Assembly (NCBI GenBank): GCA_029907055.1
Contig: JARYMO010000030.1
Coordinates: 4,507-11,049, forward strand
DNA: 6,543 nt
Origin: Syntrophomonadaceae bacterium
GTDB taxonomy: Bacteria; Bacillota; Syntrophomonadia; Syntrophomonadales; Syntrophothermaceae
Direction: 5' to 3'
Each line of letters begins with the position of its first letter. Positions within the stretch are counted from its first letter, which is position 1. A model generated the notes under the pieces. It was not told the DNA's origin. It was given only the letters and a program-made list of their open reading frames with translations, and searched no databases. Shown here piece after piece: positions 1-4,559 of this stretch. A program made the translations under genes and the position numbers.

Positions 1-1
1 T

Positions 2-577
2 CTCCGTCATGACCCCCCCGTTATCAATGCGCAGGATGCCAAACCCGCTCTCGTTGTTGGAGACATCGGTCCAGGTGAGGCGGATGGAGGTGGTGGACAG
101 GGCCGTCGCCGCCAGGTCGCGCGGGTAGGCCACGTAGTCGGGGTTGACGATGCGGAAGCTGTCCGAGGTGTTGTAGTAGTAGCGCAGGACCAGCCGGGGA
201 GGGGTCCCTTCCCAGAACGACCGGCAGACCTCCAGCTTCAGCTGGGCCTGGACGTACCACCCCGACGGGGTCGGCACCGTCCACAGGTAGGACCCGGGGT
301 TGCCGCTCAGGGTCTCCACCAGGGACCAGGACCCGCCGCCATCGGACGAGTAGTAGAGGGACACCTTGGCAATGGGGCCCGCGGCAGTCCACGTCAACGG
401 GTACTGTGTCCCCCCGAACAGGCCCGTGTTGGCGTCAATGTTGGTGAACTGGATGCTAGTGTCGAGCTGGGCGGTGTCCACCGCTGCAGCCGGCGCCAGC
501 GGCGCCAGCAGGGTAGCCGCAACCACCAGCGCCAACAACACTCCCAGGACGCGACCCTTTCTCGTTCTCTTTTCCAT
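2..577 (-). CDS. Secreted Ig-like / fibronectin type III-like protein, N-terminal part (3' end off window)
   Basis: The reading frame runs open from ATG at 577 to the left edge of the window (192 codons), so the C-terminus is missing. Residues 1-32 look like a Sec signal peptide: a basic n-region (KRTRKGR), a hydrophobic core (VLGVLLALVVAATLLAPL) and a small-residue APAAA end. Residues about 44-146 resemble a beta-sandwich Ig-like module, with LTWT, a YYSSDGGGSW strand-turn and a YLWTVP strand. From about 152 (PRDLAATALSTTSIRLTWTD, then SNNESGFGILR) the pattern is that of a bacterial fibronectin type III domain. The start is supported by GAAGGGAG 5-12 bases upstream and by the signal peptide directly following it. 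Such proteins are extracellular or cell-surface adhesins, S-layer-associated proteins or domains of secreted hydrolases. The informative C-terminal part is not visible, so no specific function can be given. It diverges from the merR-like gene. Confidence is high that it is a real gene and moderate for the domain names. Confidence 0.85.
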   Translation of the reverse strand, partial: MEKRTRKGRVLGVLLALVVAATLLAPLAPAAAVDTAQLDTSIQFTNIDANTGLFGGTQYPLTWTAAGPIAKVSLYYSSDGGGSWSLVETLSGNPGSYLWTVPTPSGWYVQAQLKLEVCRSFWEGTPPRLVLRYYYNTSDSFRIVNPDYVAYPRDLAATALSTTSIRLTWTDVSNNESGFGILRIDNGGVMTE

Positions 578-598
578 ACTCTCTCCCTTCCCCCTTGC

Positions 599-610
599 CT
601 GCCGCGGCAG
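599..610. other. 12-base perfect palindrome before the secreted-protein gene
   Basis: CTGCCGCGGCAG is a perfect 12-base palindrome lying 22 bases upstream of the ATG at 577, just outside its ribosome binding site. It could be an operator or a small hairpin in the leader of that gene. In DNA this GC-rich a short palindrome may also be chance. No convincing -35/-10 pair was found for the gene between 578 and 700. Confidence 0.25.
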
Positions 611-720
611 CGACTTCCGGGCAGCTCCGCGGAATTTTTTGTAGCTTACCATTTCCCGCTTCACCGGGGCAAGGAGGTGCCGCAGCAAAAGGCGGAGGGA
701 GACGGCCATGCGGTCCACGA

Positions 721-735
721 GCGCGGATACCGCGC
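721..735. other. Short GC-rich hairpin upstream of the merR-like promoter
   Basis: GCGCGG and CCGCGC form a perfect 6-base-pair stem around the loop ATA, about 40 bases upstream of the -35 box at 775. It has no T-tract on either strand, so it is not a canonical terminator. It may be a regulatory structure in the divergent intergenic region or a chance feature of GC-rich DNA. Confidence 0.2.
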
Positions 736-774
736 CCATCCCCTAGGAACACCCTGTCGAGGACGGGACGTGTC

Positions 775-802
775 TGGACAATCTCGGCGCGTTGTGTATA
801 GT
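775..802 (+). promoter_or_regulatory. Sigma-70-type promoter of the merR-like/cytochrome b/ferredoxin operon
   Basis: The -35 box TGGACA (775-780, 5 of 6 matches to TTGACA) and -10 box TATAGT (797-802, 5 of 6 matches to TATAAT) are separated by 16 bases. Transcription would start near 808-810, about 50 bases before the ATG at 860. No comparably good promoter was seen inside the operon, so it probably drives all three genes. The -10 box is covered by the inverted repeat at 796-819, which suggests control by a DNA-binding protein, most simply the regulator encoded directly downstream. Confidence 0.65.
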
Positions 803-819
803 GTAGATATACACTATAC
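796..819. promoter_or_regulatory. Perfect inverted repeat overlapping the -10 box, probable operator
   Basis: Two perfectly complementary 10-base arms, GTATAGTGTA (796-805) and TACACTATAC (810-819), flank the spacer GATA. The repeat is AT-rich inside GC-rich DNA. It contains the -10 box and the predicted transcription start and is the strongest dyad in the intergenic region. MerR-family dimers bind dyads at promoters and commonly control their own genes, so autoregulation by the adjacent gene product is the simplest reading. A site across -10/+1 would favour repression by occlusion, whereas classical MerR activators bind the spacer between -35 and -10. Confidence 0.65.
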
Positions 820-846
820 GAAGGCGATGGAGACGGCATCACGGAT

Positions 847-853
847 GGGGGAG
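847..853 (+). promoter_or_regulatory. Ribosome binding site deciding the merR-like start
   Basis: GGGGGAG lies 6 bases before ATG 860. The earlier in-frame ATGs are less likely. The one at 827 has only AAGG two bases upstream, 845 has no clear site, and 677 lies upstream of the promoter itself. Confidence 0.6.
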
Positions 854-859
854 CGTACG

Positions 860-1585
860 ATGGCGCGGGAGACCAAGCTGTACAAGATGAGCGACCTGGT
901 ACGCCTGTCCGGCGTGTCCAGGCAGACGATTCATTTCTATCTCCGCGAGGGGCTGTTGCTGCCGCCGGTGCGCACCAGCAGGAACATGGCGTACTACCAT
1001 GAATCGACGGTAGACGACATCCGGCTCATCAAGGACCTGCAGGAGAAGCGCTACTTACCGCTGGCAGTCATCAAGGAAGTCCTGAAGGCAAGACGTGAAG
1101 GCCGTGATCTGGGGGGAGAGGAACACCTGCTCCTGTTTGAGACCCTGTTCGTCCAGGCCCAGGGGGAGGGAGCCGACCAGCCGCTCGGTGAAGCAGGGTT
1201 CTCGGCGCAGACCGGTCTGGCGGACACGGAGGTGCGTCACCTGGTGGCGCTGGGGATCTTCTCCCCGGATTGCCAGGCCGGCGAGTGTTGGTTTGACCGC
1301 TTCGACCTGGCCCTGGCGCGGGCCCTGGGAGGACTGCTGGCCATGGGCATGAGGCTGCAGGACCTGGAGCTGTACCGCGACTTCTTGCAGTGCGCCCGGA
1401 GGGAGGCCAGGCTGGTCCATGACCGGATGGTTCACCGGGACGGAGAAGGGCACCCGTCTCTGAAGGAGATCTACGCCCGGCTGGAACGGGTGAAAGGGCT
1501 GCTCACGGCCAAGGCTTACCGCGAGTACCTGGTCACCCACGAGCATGCAGAGCAGGCAGGAGGGGGGGAAGACAGGGGTGATTGA
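860..1585 (+). CDS. MerR-family transcriptional regulator with a probable second HTH
   Basis: This is a 241-residue DNA-binding regulator. Residues 6-80 form a MerR-type winged helix-turn-helix. KMSDLVRLSGVSRQTIHFYLREGLL gives the HTH and first wing entry (split at S17-G18 in the recognition turn), SRNMAYY the wing, and VDDIRLIKDLQEKRYLPLAVIKEVL the following helices. Residues about 110-180 look like a second, degenerate unit of the same plan: FSAQTGL, VRHLVALGIFSPD, then FDLALARALGGLLAMG. The remaining C-terminus is helical and charged and may mediate dimerisation. Classical metal-sensor cysteine clusters are absent; only C138, C143 and C178 are seen, so the inducer cannot be predicted. Longer in-frame starts exist (677, 827, 845), but ATG 860 has the best ribosome binding site and begins right at the domain. 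It heads an operon with cytochrome b and ferredoxin genes and is probably their regulator. Fold assignment is secure and target assignment is inferred. Confidence 0.9.
   Translation: MARETKLYKMSDLVRLSGVSRQTIHFYLREGLLLPPVRTSRNMAYYHESTVDDIRLIKDLQEKRYLPLAVIKEVLKARREGRDLGGEEHLLLFETLFVQAQGEGADQPLGEAGFSAQTGLADTEVRHLVALGIFSPDCQAGECWFDRFDLALARALGGLLAMGMRLQDLELYRDFLQCARREARLVHDRMVHRDGEGHPSLKEIYARLERVKGLLTAKAYREYLVTHEHAEQAGGGEDRGD
1558..1568 (+). promoter_or_regulatory. Strong Shine-Dalgarno site inside the merR-like 3' end
   Basis: AGGAGGGGGGG lies inside the end of the regulator gene, 9 bases before GTG 1578. It favours that GTG over the in-frame ATG at 1545, which has no visible ribosome binding site. 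Its position couples cytochrome b translation to that of the regulator. Confidence 0.55.
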
Positions 1586-2279
1586 GTTCTACGCATCGCA
1601 CAAGCTGGCAGTGTGGGCCACAGCAATCCTCCTCTCCATGGCGGGTTGCCTGTTCTACTATGCCGCGTTCGGCCCCCACGCGGTATCGGTCCACGAAACC
1701 GGCCCGGGCGTCCTGGTGCGCAGGTTCGGCGTGCGGGAATGGGTGTGCCACTGGCTGATGCTGCTCGGGTTCCTGGCGCTGGCCGGGACCGGTCTCGCAC
1801 AGCTTGTTCCCGGCCCCGGGCTGGGCCACTGGGGTCCGTTCCATGGCAGGTCAGGGTTGATATTCTTCCTTGTTGCCCTGGCAACCCTGCTCGGGTGGAT
1901 TCCTGACGCACTGTTCAAGCCGAATGACTGGCCCTGGTTGCTGAAGATGGGCGGGTATTTTTCCCGTGATGCAGAACCACCGGCGGCCGGACGGTTCAAT
2001 GCCGGGCAGAAGGTGTACTACTGGGCACTCTTGCTGGTGTTGACTGGTTTGCTGGTCAGCGCTGTCGTCATGGAACATGGCCCTCACTCTCCGGCAGGCA
2101 GAAAGGAGCTGTTCTGGTGCCTGCACGGGCTGCTGGGATGCCTGGCCACCATGATGGTCATCGTCCATGCCTTCCTCTCGCTTTTCGTCAATCCCCGTGC
2201 CGCCCGGGTGGTGCGGGACGGCCGCGTCTCCCGCCGGTATGTCGAGAAGTACCACTCACTCTGGAGAGCCCAAGGGTAG
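1578..2279 (+). CDS. Formate dehydrogenase gamma-like membrane cytochrome b
   Basis: The product (233 residues from GTG 1578) is an integral membrane di-heme cytochrome b of the formate dehydrogenase gamma-subunit type (FdnI/FdoI-like), which exchanges electrons with quinones. The family pattern is clear: CHW at H58, FHGRSG at H89, WLLKMGGYF, RFNAGQKVYYW (139-149), then CLHGLLG at H183 and VHAFLS at H197. It ends with DGRVSRRYVEKYH, as in FdnI. The four histidines align with the heme ligands of FdnI, and the 14-residue H183-H197 spacing is conserved. Hydrophobic segments lie at about 11-31, 56-76, 93-112, 147-165 and 181-204, one more at the N-terminus than the usual four. The start overlaps the regulator by 8 bases. 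ATG 1545 would add 11 residues and a 41-base overlap. The ferredoxin gene follows 23 bases later. No catalytic subunit is nearby, so the redox partner is unknown. A hydrogenase-type cytochrome b is a less likely alternative. Confidence 0.88.
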   Translation: MIEFYASHKLAVWATAILLSMAGCLFYYAAFGPHAVSVHETGPGVLVRRFGVREWVCHWLMLLGFLALAGTGLAQLVPGPGLGHWGPFHGRSGLIFFLVALATLLGWIPDALFKPNDWPWLLKMGGYFSRDAEPPAAGRFNAGQKVYYWALLLVLTGLLVSAVVMEHGPHSPAGRKELFWCLHGLLGCLATMMVIVHAFLSLFVNPRAARVVRDGRVSRRYVEKYHSLWRAQG

Positions 2280-2302
2280 ACCGGGAAAGGGCAGTCAGCA
2301 GG

Positions 2303-2626
2303 ATGGGCAGGTCTACAGACCACATCGTGATAGACGCGAGGAGCTGCCATGCCTGCGGCAAGTGCATCGAAGCCTGCCCGAAGGGAGTGCTTGGCACCGT
2401 GAAGGTCCTTTTCCATGCACATGCTCACGTGGACGAGGCTGAACAGTGCCGAGGCTGCCTGAAATGCGTCAGGGCATGCCCGCGCAAGGCCATACTCTCG
2501 CGCCGCGGCCTGGAAAAGGCGAAGGCATCAGGTGCCCCTCCTGCCCCCAGGCAGAGGAGAAACCAGCGTCATGACCGTTGGGAGATTTATCGCCATGGTA
2601 CCGCGCCCGGCCCGGACCACACGTGA
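2303..2626 (+). CDS. Small 2x[4Fe-4S] ferredoxin-like protein
   Basis: This is a 107-residue cytoplasmic iron-sulfur protein. Two full cluster motifs of the form CxxCxxCxxxCP are seen: C15-C18-C21-C25-P26 and C49-C52-C55-C59-P60, enough for two [4Fe-4S] clusters as in bacterial dicluster ferredoxins and in electron-transfer subunits of formate dehydrogenases and related enzymes. The linker carries a histidine-rich stretch, FHAHAHV (37-43). The C-terminal tail from about 66 is basic, rich in proline, arginine and alanine, and has no recognisable domain. The frame is open much further upstream inside the cytochrome b gene, but that part has no ferredoxin character, so ATG 2303 is chosen. Its ribosome binding site is weak (AAAGGG ending 11 bases upstream), and translation may be coupled to the gene before it. 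The likely role is to pass electrons between the membrane cytochrome b and a soluble or off-window oxidoreductase. That partnership is inferred from adjacency. Confidence 0.87.
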   Translation: MGRSTDHIVIDARSCHACGKCIEACPKGVLGTVKVLFHAHAHVDEAEQCRGCLKCVRACPRKAILSRRGLEKAKASGAPPAPRQRRNQRHDRWEIYRHGTAPGPDHT

Positions 2627-2896
2627 CACGCGCCATCCCCCACCTCAGAGCTTCAGACACCGCTGGTCTGACGCGGAACAAGAAACGGCGTTTCAGGCTG
2701 GCGGGCCTTGTGGTGTCGTAGCGCCGGGTGTCTTTTGCCCGTCAACGCCGGGCGCCGGGTTTCTGCCGGCACGAACGACGCCTTGACCGGGAGAGTAATC
2801 CCCTGGCCGTACGATGATATGACCAGTGCCCATACCTCCTCACGACCAGCCCTTCCCCCAGCAGGGGGATGCGTCCTCTATCTATGGAGAGGGCGT

Positions 2897-2928
2897 GAGA
2901 AAAGAAGAAACACCGTCCGCAGACGGTG
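2897..2928 (-). terminator. Rho-independent terminator downstream of ssrA
   Basis: Read on the minus strand, CACCGTC and GACGGTG form a perfect 7-base-pair stem with the tetraloop TGCG. A T-rich tail follows immediately (TTTCTTCTTTTC), the classic intrinsic terminator layout. It lies about 80 bases past the mature tmRNA 3' end, so it probably ends the ssrA or smpB-ssrA transcript. On the plus strand the same stem lacks a T-tract. Confidence 0.75.
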
Positions 2929-2939
2929 CTCCATTCTGG

Positions 2940-2997
2940 CGCAAAGTCGATGCAAGGCCTGACCATGCCCGGGCATCGCCTTGTCTCGATTCTTGCG
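2940..2997 (-). other. Long imperfect hairpin in the ssrA 3' trailer
   Basis: Three nested complementary blocks pair across this stretch: CGCAA (2940-2944) with TTGCG (2993-2997), TCGA (2947-2950) with TCGA (2986-2989), and CAAGGC (2953-2958) with GCCTTG (2978-2983). They are separated only by small internal loops and give about 15 base pairs. The apical part contains the perfect palindrome ATGCCCGGGCAT (2965-2976). The structure begins 9 bases beyond the tmRNA CCA end and lies before the terminator, so it would be in the precursor RNA trailer. It may guide 3' processing, or it may be a relic of an inverted-repeat element. The function is not known. Confidence 0.5.
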
Positions 2998-3006
2998 TAG
3001 GCATTT

Positions 3007-3357
3007 TGGTGGAGGCGGGGGGAGTCGAACCCCCGTCCGAAAGAGTGACCAAAAGAGCTTCTCCGAGCGCAGTCCCTGTTTTGCGTTCACCGCCGGGACG
3101 CCCATGGACAGGCTTCCCGGAGGCTATCCCAGTAAATGTCCCTGGCGGTCCCCTGGGAGAAGGACCTGCAGGTCAGCCCGCGTGTGTGACGCCCCGATCC
3201 AGCCCCGCGGGCGGAGGCTGGGAGGACGGGCTGCCCTTAGGCAGCCAGTGCGTATTCGCTGTTGGCAGTTATTACTGGTCCACCTTTTTTACGGGCTGGC
3301 GGCAACCCGGCTCGCTACTCTTTCCACCACGTCCCCCGTCGAAACCATTACGCCCCC
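3007..3357 (-). ncRNA. ssrA: tmRNA (transfer-messenger RNA), one-piece
   Basis: tmRNA rescues ribosomes stalled on broken mRNAs. It enters with SmpB, supplies alanine and encodes a degradation tag. Read on the minus strand, the 5' end GGGGGCG (3357-3351) pairs with CGCCTCC next to the encoded CCA (3009-3007), giving a 7-base-pair acceptor stem with one G-U pair. The 5' end continues with the conserved TAATGGTTTCGACGGGG segment. The 3' end has a T-arm with GGGGG and CCCCC around TTCGACT. The tag frame is at 3266-3237 and a GGCTGCC/GGGCAGCC stem encloses its stop codon. Length (about 351 bases) fits one-piece tmRNAs. It lies 28 bases after smpB on the same strand and ends before an intrinsic terminator at 2928-2897, so the two may be co-transcribed. 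The call is secure. Confidence 0.97.
3237..3266 (-). other. tmRNA tag-peptide reading frame ANSEYALAA
   Basis: Within ssrA, the resume codon GCC follows AGTAATAACT and opens a nine-codon frame ending in TAA: Ala-Asn-Ser-Glu-Tyr-Ala-Leu-Ala-Ala. The final YALAA matches the conserved protease-recognition end of tmRNA tags (ANDENYALAA in E. coli). Together with the alanine carried by tmRNA, the added tag would be ten residues, AANSEYALAA. Confidence 0.92.
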
Positions 3358-3362
3358 ATGTG

Positions 3363-3378
3363 CCGGGTCGGTGCCCGG
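3363..3378 (-). other. Small hairpin between smpB and ssrA
   Basis: CCGGG and CCCGG form a 5-base-pair stem around a 6-base loop in the 28-base gap between the smpB stop and the tmRNA 5' end. There is no T-tract. In a joint transcript it would sit beside the 5' processing site of tmRNA. It is short and GC-rich, so chance is possible. Confidence 0.25.
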
Positions 3379-3385
3379 GGAATCC

Positions 3386-3850
3386 TCAGTTCAGCGACTT
3401 CTCCTTCACCGCCCGGGCGATGTCGCGCCGGGCATCGCGCTCGGCGATGGCCTCGCGCTTGTCGTGCAGCTTCTTGCCGCGGGCCACGGCCAGCTCGATC
3501 TTGGCCCTGCCGTCCTTGAAGTAGACCCGCAACGGGATGAGGGTGTAGCCCTTCTGCTGGGTGAGGGCCGCCAGGCGGTTGATCTCCCTGCGGTTGAGCA
3601 GCAGCTTCTTGGGCCGCTTGGGCTCGTGGTTGAAGCGGTGGGCCTGCTCGAAGGGGCTGATGTGGAAGTTCAGCACCCACATCTCGCCGTCGCGCACCTC
3701 GGCGTAGGCGTCCTGCAGGTTGCCCTTGCCGGCCCGCAGCGACTTCACCTCCGTGCCCACCAGGACCAGTCCCGCCTCGTAGGTTTCCTCGATGTGGTAG
3801 TTGAACCGGGCCCGCCGGTTCTCCACCACAACCTTCACCCCGCCCTTCAT
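3386..3850 (-). CDS. smpB: SsrA-binding protein SmpB
   Basis: SmpB binds the tRNA-like part of tmRNA and places it in the A site of stalled ribosomes (trans-translation, cytoplasm). The 154-residue product shows the family pattern throughout: ENRRARFNYHIEETYEAGLVL, GTEVKSLRAGKGNLQDAYAEV, LNFHISPFEQAHRFNHEP and RPKKLLLNRREINRL. It continues with KGYTLIPLRVYFKDGRAKIELAVARGKK and the basic tail KLHDKREAIAERDARRDIARAVK, which enters the mRNA channel. The length matches the usual 150-160 residues. ATG 3850 is chosen because GAGGGAGG lies 3-6 bases upstream and the N-terminus then fits the family. An ATG at 3886 would add 12 residues without a ribosome binding site. A consensus promoter lies upstream at 3963-3935 and ssrA follows directly. 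The call is secure. Confidence 0.97.
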   Translation of the reverse strand: MKGGVKVVVENRRARFNYHIEETYEAGLVLVGTEVKSLRAGKGNLQDAYAEVRDGEMWVLNFHISPFEQAHRFNHEPKRPKKLLLNRREINRLAALTQQKGYTLIPLRVYFKDGRAKIELAVARGKKLHDKREAIAERDARRDIARAVKEKSLN

Positions 3851-3934
3851 GACCCTCCCTCGACAAACAGACCCTCGCGCGGGCATCGTCGCTGCCGTCC
3901 GCCAGGGTCCGTCGCTCCCTCATAAGCCATGCTC

Positions 3935-3963
3935 ATTATAGTATGCCCGCCGGTCGCCGTCAA
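3935..3963 (-). promoter_or_regulatory. Near-consensus sigma-70 promoter for smpB (and probably ssrA)
   Basis: On the minus strand, TTGACG (3963-3958, 5 of 6) and a perfect TATAAT (3940-3935) are separated by the ideal 17 bases. Transcription would start near 3929-3927, giving an smpB leader of about 78 bases. It lies between the thioesterase stop and smpB, so smpB has its own promoter independent of the hyp genes. Its strength fits an abundant RNA such as tmRNA. Confidence 0.8.
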
Positions 3964-4043
3964 CTGGAGTGGCGGAGGACCTGGAGCACTGCCTGGCCGT
4001 GGGTGCCAATGCGCTCTTCCGCCGCCGCCGGGGCGTCACCGCT

Positions 4044-4058
4044 CCCCGCTACGCGGGG
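4044..4058 (-). other. Hairpin enclosing the thioesterase stop codon
   Basis: CCCCGC and GCGGGG form a perfect 6-base-pair stem with a GTA loop, and the TAG stop of the thioesterase gene (4051-4049) lies in its loop and 3' arm. There is no T-tract. It may weaken read-through or protect the transcript 3' end. No better terminator is seen between 3964 and 4048. Confidence 0.3.
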
Positions 4059-4477
4059 CCGAGGTCAGTGCCGGGCTGCTTGGGGGCCTGGACGGAGTCG
4101 GTGACGCCGATGGTGCAGCGCGAGACGCACACCAGCCGTCCCTCCCCGTCCTCGATGCGGACGTCCCACACCAGGAAACGCCGTCCCACGTGCAGCGGTA
4201 TCCCGGTGGCCCGCACCGGCCCTGAGCGGGTGCTGCGCAGGTGGTTGGCGTTGATCTCCACTCCCACCGCCGCCTGGCGGGTGGGGTCAATGAACTGGTA
4301 GCTGCCCGCCGAGGCCACGGTCTCCGCCAGCACCACGCTGGCGCCCCCGTGCATGTATCCGAAGGGCTGGTGGTGCCGCCCGTCGACGGGCATGGTGGCC
4401 ACCACCCGCTCCCGCGAGTACTCCAGCAGCTCGATACCCAGGGTATCCATGATGGTCCCGCTCCAGTCCCACTTCAT
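4049..4477 (-). CDS. Hotdog-fold acyl-CoA thioesterase (MenI/YdiI/EntH-like)
   Basis: The 142-residue product belongs to the PaaI-type hotdog thioesterases that hydrolyse acyl-CoA or aryl-CoA esters in the cytoplasm. It follows the YdiI/MenI pattern closely: ATMPVDGRHHQPFGYMHGGASVVLAET, VGVEINANHLRSTRSG, then PLHVGRRFLVWDVRIEDGEGRLVCVSRCT. Q37, H43 and E52 have the same spacing as the active-site Gln, His and Glu of YdiI. This suggests 1,4-dihydroxy-2-naphthoyl-CoA hydrolysis in menaquinone synthesis, but broad-specificity relatives look alike, so no gene symbol is given. The frame is open further upstream to 4585, yet ATG 4477 has a strong GGAGGAGGA site about 4 bases before it and the family's usual length. 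It lies 82 bases downstream of hypE on the same strand. Co-transcription is possible and a functional link to hydrogenase is not shown. Confidence 0.9.
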   Translation of the reverse strand: MKWDWSGTIMDTLGIELLEYSRERVVATMPVDGRHHQPFGYMHGGASVVLAETVASAGSYQFIDPTRQAAVGVEINANHLRSTRSGPVRATGIPLHVGRRFLVWDVRIEDGEGRLVCVSRCTIGVTDSVQAPKQPGTDLGPA

Positions 4478-4559
4478 GGCGTCCTCCTCCTCGCGGCGAA
4501 CCCCTCCCTCGCGCGCGCCGGGGCATCCCCCGCCTGCGGCCGGAAGAGCCCCGCGCGTG

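Larger units (their letters stand above)
2627..3006. other. Gene-free convergent region between ferredoxin gene and ssrA
   Basis: No convincing gene is seen in these 380 bases. They contain an inverted repeat TCAGAC/GTCTGA (2653-2658 and 2666-2671, 7-base loop) just after the ferredoxin gene, without a T-tract. There is an imperfect direct repeat beginning GCGCCGGGT at 2721 and 2752, and a hairpin GCCGG/CCGGC (2754-2770). A second hairpin, TCCCCC/GGGGGA around AGCA, lies at 2854-2869. The ssrA terminator and trailer hairpin are listed separately. The first inverted repeat could help end the plus-strand operon, but no clear rho-independent terminator is present for it. Confidence 0.5.

Noticed and set aside
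677..859. N-terminal extension of the merR-like gene to ATG 677
   Set aside because: It would span the promoter and operator at 775-819, its residues have no MerR character, and ATG 860 has a better ribosome binding site.
2117..2302. N-terminal extension of the ferredoxin into the cytochrome b gene
   Set aside because: It is an out-of-frame reading of cytochrome b with arginine- and proline-rich content and no ferredoxin features.
2653..2671. Intrinsic terminator for the plus-strand operon
   Set aside because: The TCAGAC/GTCTGA stem is only 6 base pairs and no T-tract follows, so it does not meet the usual criteria.
2693..2833. Minus-strand 46-codon frame starting with ATG just after AGGAGGT
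   Set aside because: The Shine-Dalgarno-like AGGAGG is only one base from the ATG, too close to work well, and the product is a low-complexity Gly/Pro-rich string without a recognisable motif. A CTG start with better spacing exists in another frame but would be a rare start codon.
2898..3020. Phage or island attachment site at the tmRNA 3' end
   Set aside because: No second copy of the tmRNA 3' end and no integrase gene are present in the window.
3969..4301. Plus-strand frame opening at GTG 3969 with a protein-like beginning (AEDLEHCLAVGANALF)
   Set aside because: The first 20 or so residues look natural and could be a gene remnant, but most of the frame runs antisense to the thioesterase gene, no ribosome binding site is seen, and no family is recognised.
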